A stretch of DNA of 5,284 bases from Candidatus Bathyarchaeota archaeon CG07_land_8_20_14_0_80_47_9 (GTDB lineage: Archaea > Thermoproteota > Bathyarchaeia > Bathyarchaeales > Bathycorpusculaceae). A model generated the notes under the pieces. The model searched no databases. It saw nothing but the letters and a program-made list of their open reading frames with translations, and had not been told where the DNA came from. Below are positions 5,221 to 5,284 of the stretch, one piece after another (position 1 is the first letter of the stretch; each line of letters starts with the position of its first letter). Location: contig PEWI01000111.1 of the NCBI GenBank assembly GCA_002779555.1, positions 4,151 through 9,434 of the forward strand, in the 5' to 3' direction. The translations under genes were made by a program, and so were the position numbers.

Positions 5221-5284
5221 GGGCCCGTAGCTCAGTAAGGTTAGAGCGGCGGACTCTTAATCCGTAGGTCGCGGGTTCAATTCC
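5221..5284 (+). tRNA. tRNA-Lys(CUU), 3' end cut by the window edge
   Basis: The cloverleaf is clear as far as it goes. The acceptor strand GGGCCCG is followed by TA, the D-stem GCTC/GAGC (5230-5233 with 5244-5247) around loop AGTAAGGTTA, then the anticodon stem GCGGA/TCCGT (5249-5253 with 5261-5265) around loop CTCTTAA. The anticodon is CTT at 5256-5258, reading the lysine codon AAG. A 5-nt variable loop AGGTC and the T-arm GCGGG-TTCAATT-CC follow. About ten bases (rest of the T-stem and the 3' acceptor strand) lie beyond the window. No intron is present at the canonical site. Confidence 0.95.

Overview
The window reads as a piece of an archaeal chromosome, probably from the TACK side (a Bathyarchaeia-like genome is my guess). 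Three things support an archaeon: a CTP-type riboflavin kinase, a diphthine synthase and a DUF357 protein, all archaeal or archaeal/eukaryotic families. TATA-like boxes about 26 nt upstream of expected transcript starts and a T-run terminator fit as well. The lineage guess rests on general similarity of gene content and is weak. I see no transposon, phage, CRISPR array or long repeat.

Layout. Positions 1-335 (+) hold the C-terminal half of a CTP-dependent riboflavin kinase (RibK). Facing it on the minus strand are two very small genes, both under 50 codons and easily missed: a 47-residue YHS/TRASH-type metal-binding protein (411-554) and a 45-residue CxxC-x17-CxxC zinc-binding protein (699-836), with a T-run between them. 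A 173-nt divergent region (837-1009) carries two inverted repeats that look like operators. It then leads into a 526-residue radical SAM protein with a cobalamin-binding-like N-terminal domain (1010-2590, +). Converging on that gene is a tightly packed minus-strand operon, transcribed from about 4775 down to 2627: dphB (diphthine synthase), a DUF357 protein, an FAD synthase (RibL) and a rhomboid intramembrane protease. Its junctions overlap by 4, 37 and 4 nt. A short divergent promoter separates dphB from a 77-residue zinc-ribbon protein (4847-5080, +). The window closes with the first 64 nt of a tRNA-Lys(CUU) gene with its own TATA-like box.

How the genes work together. RibK (riboflavin to FMN) and RibL (FMN to FAD) together supply the two flavin cofactors, although they sit in separate transcription units. 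DphB modifies elongation factor 2, so the operon joins translation-factor maturation, flavin cofactor synthesis and membrane proteolysis; this looks like housekeeping linkage rather than one pathway. The least explained part is the 400-1010 block: two mini metal-binding proteins, a strong palindrome and a radical SAM enzyme of unknown substrate. I found no convincing evidence of a wholly new system.
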